Below are positions 61,010-64,000 of a DNA stretch of 64,000 nt, piece after piece; position 1 is the stretch's first letter, and every line of letters starts with the position of its first letter. Source of the DNA: Novosphingobium sp. Lineage in GTDB: Bacteria > Pseudomonadota > Alphaproteobacteria > Sphingomonadales > Sphingomonadaceae. The notes beneath the pieces were generated by a model. That model was not told the DNA's origin, ran no database searches, and saw only the letters and a list, made by a program, of their open reading frames with translations. Position numbers and translations under genes: made by a program. The stretch lies in contig NZ_JAIXZS010000070.1 in the NCBI RefSeq assembly GCF_027489515.1, positions 1 through 64,000 on the forward strand. Reading direction: 5' to 3'.

Positions 61010-62577
61010 AGTAGCGACAGACGCAGTTCGCGCTTGAGGATCTTGCCGCTTGCATTGCGCGGCAGGTTCCCGGCGAAGACCACCTTCTTGGGGATCTTGA
61101 AGGCGGAGAGGTGGGCGGCGCAATGCTCCAGCACTTCGGGCGCCTCAAGAGCGTGCCCATCGCGGAGCACAATCACTGCCGTGACCGCTTCAATCCATTT
61201 GGGATCGGGCAGGCCGATGACGGCCACTTCGCTGATCGCAGCGTGCCGATAGAGCACTTCCTCCACCTCGCGCGAGGCGACGTTTTCGCCGCCGGTCTTG
61301 ATCATGTCCTTCTTGCGGTCGACGACGGTGATGTATCCTTCGGCGTCTGCCACGCCGAGATCGCCGCTGTGGAACCAGCCGCCGGCGAAGGCTTCAGCGG
61401 TGCGCACAGGGTCGTTCCAGTATCCGCTGAGGAGCTGGGGCGAGCGGTGAACGATCTCGCCCACTTCGCCGGGCGCGACCGGTTCCATCGCATCATCGAC
61501 GATGCGGGTTTCAACATGCAGCGTCGGGCGGCCGGCGGAGCCAAGGCGTGCGGCGTGCTCTTCCGGAAACAGGATCGTCGCGACAGGGGCGATCTCGGTC
61601 TGGCCGTAGAGGTTCCACAGCCGCAGCTGCGGCAGTCGCTCGCCCAGTTCGCGCAGCACCTCGACCGGCATGATCGATGCACCGTAGTAGCCTTTCTCGA
61701 GCGCAGAAAGATCGCTCGTCTCCATGAGCGGAGCACGCAGGAGCGAGATCCACACTGTCGGCGGCGCGAAGAACGAGGTCGCCTTATGCTGCACTAAAAG
61801 GTGCAGCACGTTGTCTGCGGCAGGCGAGCCGGTGATCACATTCTTCGCGCCGACATGGAGGGCCGGCCCGATCATGCAATCGAGCTGTGCGCAATGGAAC
61901 AGCGGCATGGCGTGGAGTGCGACCGTCCCCGCCGTCCATTCGCAATCGATGATGCAGCTCTGGTATTCCCACAGCACGCTGTTGTGTGAAAGCATCGCGC
62001 CCTTCGGCCGCGATTCCGTGCCGCTCGTATAGACGATCTGCAGCAGGTCCTCGCCGCCGCGCGTCTCGGGTTCCAGTGGATCGTCGCAGAGCAGCGCGGC
62101 CCACGAAGGAATGCCTGCCGGTGGAGAAGCGTTCTCGCCGTCGATGCCAAAGACATGTTCGGTCGCATCGCTGCGCGCGGCAAGGCCAACCTCGACCGTG
62201 GTGGCATCGACGAACAGCACCCGCGCGCCCGCGTGATCGAGGATGAAGCGCACATCCTCCGCGTTGAGCATGAAGTTGATCGGCACCAGCACCGCGTCAG
62301 CCCGCGCGATGGCGAAGCGCAGCGCGATGAAGGCATGGCTGTTGCGCGCAAGGATCGCGACCCGGTCGCCGGGAGAAAGGCCAAGCCTGCGCAGACCTGC
62401 GGCCAGCCGGTCTACTTCGCGGCGGAATTCGGCGTAACTCCAGTGAACATCGCCGCAGATGATCGCGGTCCGAGCCCCATGCCGCTCCGCCGCGCGGGCC
62501 AGCATCGCCGAAAGTGATTGGGACCGCGCCCGGGCGATGACCGGATCGGGCTGCGCAGCGAGGGAATCAACAGGCAT
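61006..62577 (-). CDS. AMP-forming acyl-CoA ligase (CaiC-like)
   Basis: A 523-residue acyl-CoA synthetase. The ATP motif is YTSGTESRPKGA, a variant with Glu-Ser in place of the usual Thr-Gly; YGQTEIA, DRKKDMIKTGGENV and the catalytic Lys in GKILKREL are normal. The form is that of ligases for carboxylic acids with bulky groups. It differs clearly from the ligase at 57017, so the cluster may activate two acids. ATG at 62577 is preceded by only a weak ribosome site. It overlaps the FabL-like gene tail to tail and follows the TonB receptor terminator. Confidence 0.92.
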   Translation of the reverse strand: MPVDSLAAQPDPVIARARSQSLSAMLARAAERHGARTAIICGDVHWSYAEFRREVDRLAAGLRRLGLSPGDRVAILARNSHAFIALRFAIARADAVLVPINFMLNAEDVRFILDHAGARVLFVDATTVEVGLAARSDATEHVFGIDGENASPPAGIPSWAALLCDDPLEPETRGGEDLLQIVYTSGTESRPKGAMLSHNSVLWEYQSCIIDCEWTAGTVALHAMPLFHCAQLDCMIGPALHVGAKNVITGSPAADNVLHLLVQHKATSFFAPPTVWISLLRAPLMETSDLSALEKGYYGASIMPVEVLRELGERLPQLRLWNLYGQTEIAPVATILFPEEHAARLGSAGRPTLHVETRIVDDAMEPVAPGEVGEIVHRSPQLLSGYWNDPVRTAEAFAGGWFHSGDLGVADAEGYITVVDRKKDMIKTGGENVASREVEEVLYRHAAISEVAVIGLPDPKWIEAVTAVIVLRDGHALEAPEVLEHCAAHLSAFKIPKKVVFAGNLPRNASGKILKRELRLSLL

Positions 62578-62620
62578 CGGAAGGCTTTCTGAGGGGCGAT
62601 CGGATCGAGGAATGGAAGGC

Positions 62621-62657
62621 AAAAAAAGGGGGCAGCGCACCCGGCGCTGCCCCCTTT
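62621..62657 (-). terminator. Rho-independent terminator of the TonB receptor gene
   Basis: On the minus strand GGGGGCAGCGC and GCGCTGCCCCC form a perfect 11-pair stem with a five-base loop, followed by a run of seven T. It starts 15 bases after the receptor stop and separates it from the acyl-CoA ligase gene. Confidence 0.93.
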
Positions 62658-62671
62658 CGTCAAGCGTCTGC

Positions 62672-64000
62672 TTACTTGAAGCGAACCCTGAGCGACACGC
62701 CGTAGGTCGCCGGCATGCCGGTCGCCTGGGTGATGATGTTGTTGTACGAGATCTTGTTCTGCACGTTGAAGGTGTTGAACACGTTCTTGCCCCAGGCCGA
62801 AACCGTGAGCTTTTCGCCCGGGAAGGTATAGCCCATGCGGGCGTCGACCAGCGCATAGCCTTCGATGCGGAAAGCGGTCCGGTCGATCCAGCGGTTCACC
62901 CCGTTGTCGGGGATCTGCAGCTGGCTGCCGGCAATGTAGGCATCCTGATAGGTGCGATAGTTCACGCCCGCACCAACGAAGAACTCGCCGCCAGCAGCGG
63001 TCGGCACGCGGTAGTCGATATCGCCAACCAGCGACCACGAGGGCGCGAACGGCAGGCGGCTGCCGGCAAAGTCTCGCTGATCGCCGAACACGGTGATGCC
63101 CGAGTACTGGTCGACCTTGGTCTTGAGGTAGCTCATCGAACCCGACAGCGTGAGGCCCGCAGTCGGGCGCAGCACGATATCCGCCTCGACACCGAAGATG
63201 TGCGACTTGGGCACGTTGTCGAGCCGCTGCAGCAGGCCGAACAAAGCGGTATTGACCGTGCCCTGGATCTGCTTGTCGCGGTAATCCTGATAGAACACCG
63301 CGCCGCTCAGCGAGATGGCATTGTCCATGAAGCGGGTCTTCACGCCCGCTTCATAGGAGGTCACCGATTCCTGCTTCGCCGGCTTGAACACCTCCTGCGT
63401 CGCGCCGGTGATCACCGGGAACGCGCCCGCCTTGTAACCGCGCGAGATGTTCGCATAGAGCAGCGTGGTCGAGTTGGGCTTGAAGTCGAGGCCCGCACGC
63501 CAGGAAACGTTGTCTTCCTTGAGCGTGATGTTGATCGGATCACCCGGAAGGTTCTGCGCGTTGAGCGAGATGCAATCGCCCGGCCCGATCGGGATGTCCT
63601 TGCCGCCGAGCAGATTGCCGAGCAGGCGGAAGAGCGCCGAAAGCTGCTGGTCGCCCGTGGTGTCCGAACCGCACATGCGGTTCTTGTTCTTCGAGCTGGT
63701 GTAGCGGATGCCGGCCTTGAACGTCAGCGTATCGGAGATGTCGTACTCGCCGTTGGCAAAGGCGGCAAAGTTGTCCATCCGGCCGCGGTTGCGAACGTCG
63801 GATTCATGGATGAAGTTGGTGCCGGCGTTGCTCAGCGAGTTGTCACCATATGTGATGATCTGAAGCTCGTAGACCTTGCTGTGGTTGTAGTTGGCACCCA
63901 GTGTCCAGCGGAAGCGCTGCCCCGGCGCAGAGGCGTTCGACAGGCGCAGTTCCTGGTTGAAGTCGTCGATCGTGCCATCGCCTTGCGGGTTGTCGACGAG
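62672..64000 (-). CDS. TonB-dependent receptor, C-terminal part (runs off the window)
   Basis: The last 442 residues of an outer-membrane receptor; the frame is open to the window edge, so an ATG at 63778 is internal. Seen are strand-rich segments with aromatic ends (FKAGIRYTSSK, RAGLDFKPNSTTLLYANISRGYKAGAFP) and the C-terminal strand ending SLRVRFK. This form, typical of sphingomonads, imports iron complexes, carbohydrates or hydrophobic compounds across the outer membrane with energy from TonB. Placed before acyl-CoA ligase and P450 genes, it may take up their substrate (inference). The plug domain lies outside the window. Confidence 0.93.
   Translation of the reverse strand, partial: LVDNPQGDGTIDDFNQELRLSNASAPGQRFRWTLGANYNHSKVYELQIITYGDNSLSNAGTNFIHESDVRNRGRMDNFAAFANGEYDISDTLTFKAGIRYTSSKNKNRMCGSDTTGDQQLSALFRLLGNLLGGKDIPIGPGDCISLNAQNLPGDPINITLKEDNVSWRAGLDFKPNSTTLLYANISRGYKAGAFPVITGATQEVFKPAKQESVTSYEAGVKTRFMDNAISLSGAVFYQDYRDKQIQGTVNTALFGLLQRLDNVPKSHIFGVEADIVLRPTAGLTLSGSMSYLKTKVDQYSGITVFGDQRDFAGSRLPFAPSWSLVGDIDYRVPTAAGGEFFVGAGVNYRTYQDAYIAGSQLQIPDNGVNRWIDRTAFRIEGYALVDARMGYTFPGEKLTVSAWGKNVFNTFNVQNKISYNNIITQATGMPATYGVSLRVRFK

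Noticed and set aside
63778..63778. ATG at 63778 as start of a 368-residue protein
   Set aside because: The same frame stays open to the window edge and keeps TonB-receptor strand patterning, so this Met is internal.
1..64000. tRNA, rRNA, transposase, integrase, att sites or replication origin
   Set aside because: None was recognised on either strand by eye; a dedicated tRNA or IS search could not be run.

Overview
The window is 64 kb of GC-rich, densely coded DNA. Almost every gap is under 200 bp, and genes are often joined by ATGA or GTGA stop/start overlaps. The gene content points to an alphaproteobacterium of the sphingomonad type (Novosphingobium/Sphingobium-like): a TonB-dependent receptor, several P450s, many short-chain dehydrogenases, enoyl/acyl-CoA enzymes, and an anti-sigma protein with the ANDN motif common in that group. 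That placement is inference from content. No rRNA, tRNA, CRISPR array, transposase or phage gene was seen.

Layout. (1) 1-9368: a catabolic block. The plus strand carries the end of an MFS transporter, an aldehyde dehydrogenase, an enolase-superfamily dehydratase and a GMC oxidoreductase. The minus strand carries a LysR regulator, a TauD-like dioxygenase, a class II aldolase, an MDR reductase and a beta-hydroxyacid dehydrogenase. (2) 9465-13663: a second LysR regulator, a REP-like inverted repeat, a secreted alpha/beta hydrolase and glpD. (3) 13708-18842: a 1329-residue, single-module, membrane-bound non-ribosomal peptide synthetase of the Pls/PosA type, divergent from an exported cyanophycinase-like S51 peptidase. 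This pair is the most interesting item in the window. (4) 18849-22534: an exported subtilisin-like protease, an ECF sigma factor and a membrane anti-sigma protein, with two matching ECF-type promoters back to back between protease and sigma gene, then a beta-barrel protein with a Gly/Ser-rich insert. (5) 22599-27345: a thiol-redox operon (TlpA-like thioredoxin, DUF4266 lipoprotein ending CGCN, DUF3570, DsbD-like) and an RTX-repeat protein.

(6) 27527-32384: a BetI-like regulator, an APC permease, an FAD oxidoreductase and a divergent Rieske oxygenase whose bridging acid is Glu, suggesting quaternary-amine turnover. (7) 32428-46402: a catabolic island. It holds MarR and MFS, an SDR and a metal-dependent hydrolase; an operon of amidohydrolase, two P450s, SDR, ThuA-like protein and SDR; and a molybdenum hydroxylase (coxS/L/M/G-like). 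Three related palindromic sites built on ATCGATTTCGAT or its half lie upstream of the three main transcription units and suggest one regulon, probably under the MarR protein. (8) 46766-52666: rlmJ, then a divergent EmrAB-type efflux system with TetR, SDR and thioesterase around a pair of direct repeats. (9) 52856-64000: a PQQ-dependent quinohaemoprotein alcohol dehydrogenase with the Asp-x-Asp signature linked to lanthanide use; an operon of P450, acyl-CoA ligase, SCP-x-like thiolase and TetR; an EthD-like protein and FabL-like SDR; a second acyl-CoA ligase; and the end of a TonB-dependent receptor. Region 9 looks like uptake and CoA-dependent breakdown of a hydrophobic substrate such as a terpenoid or steroid (inference).
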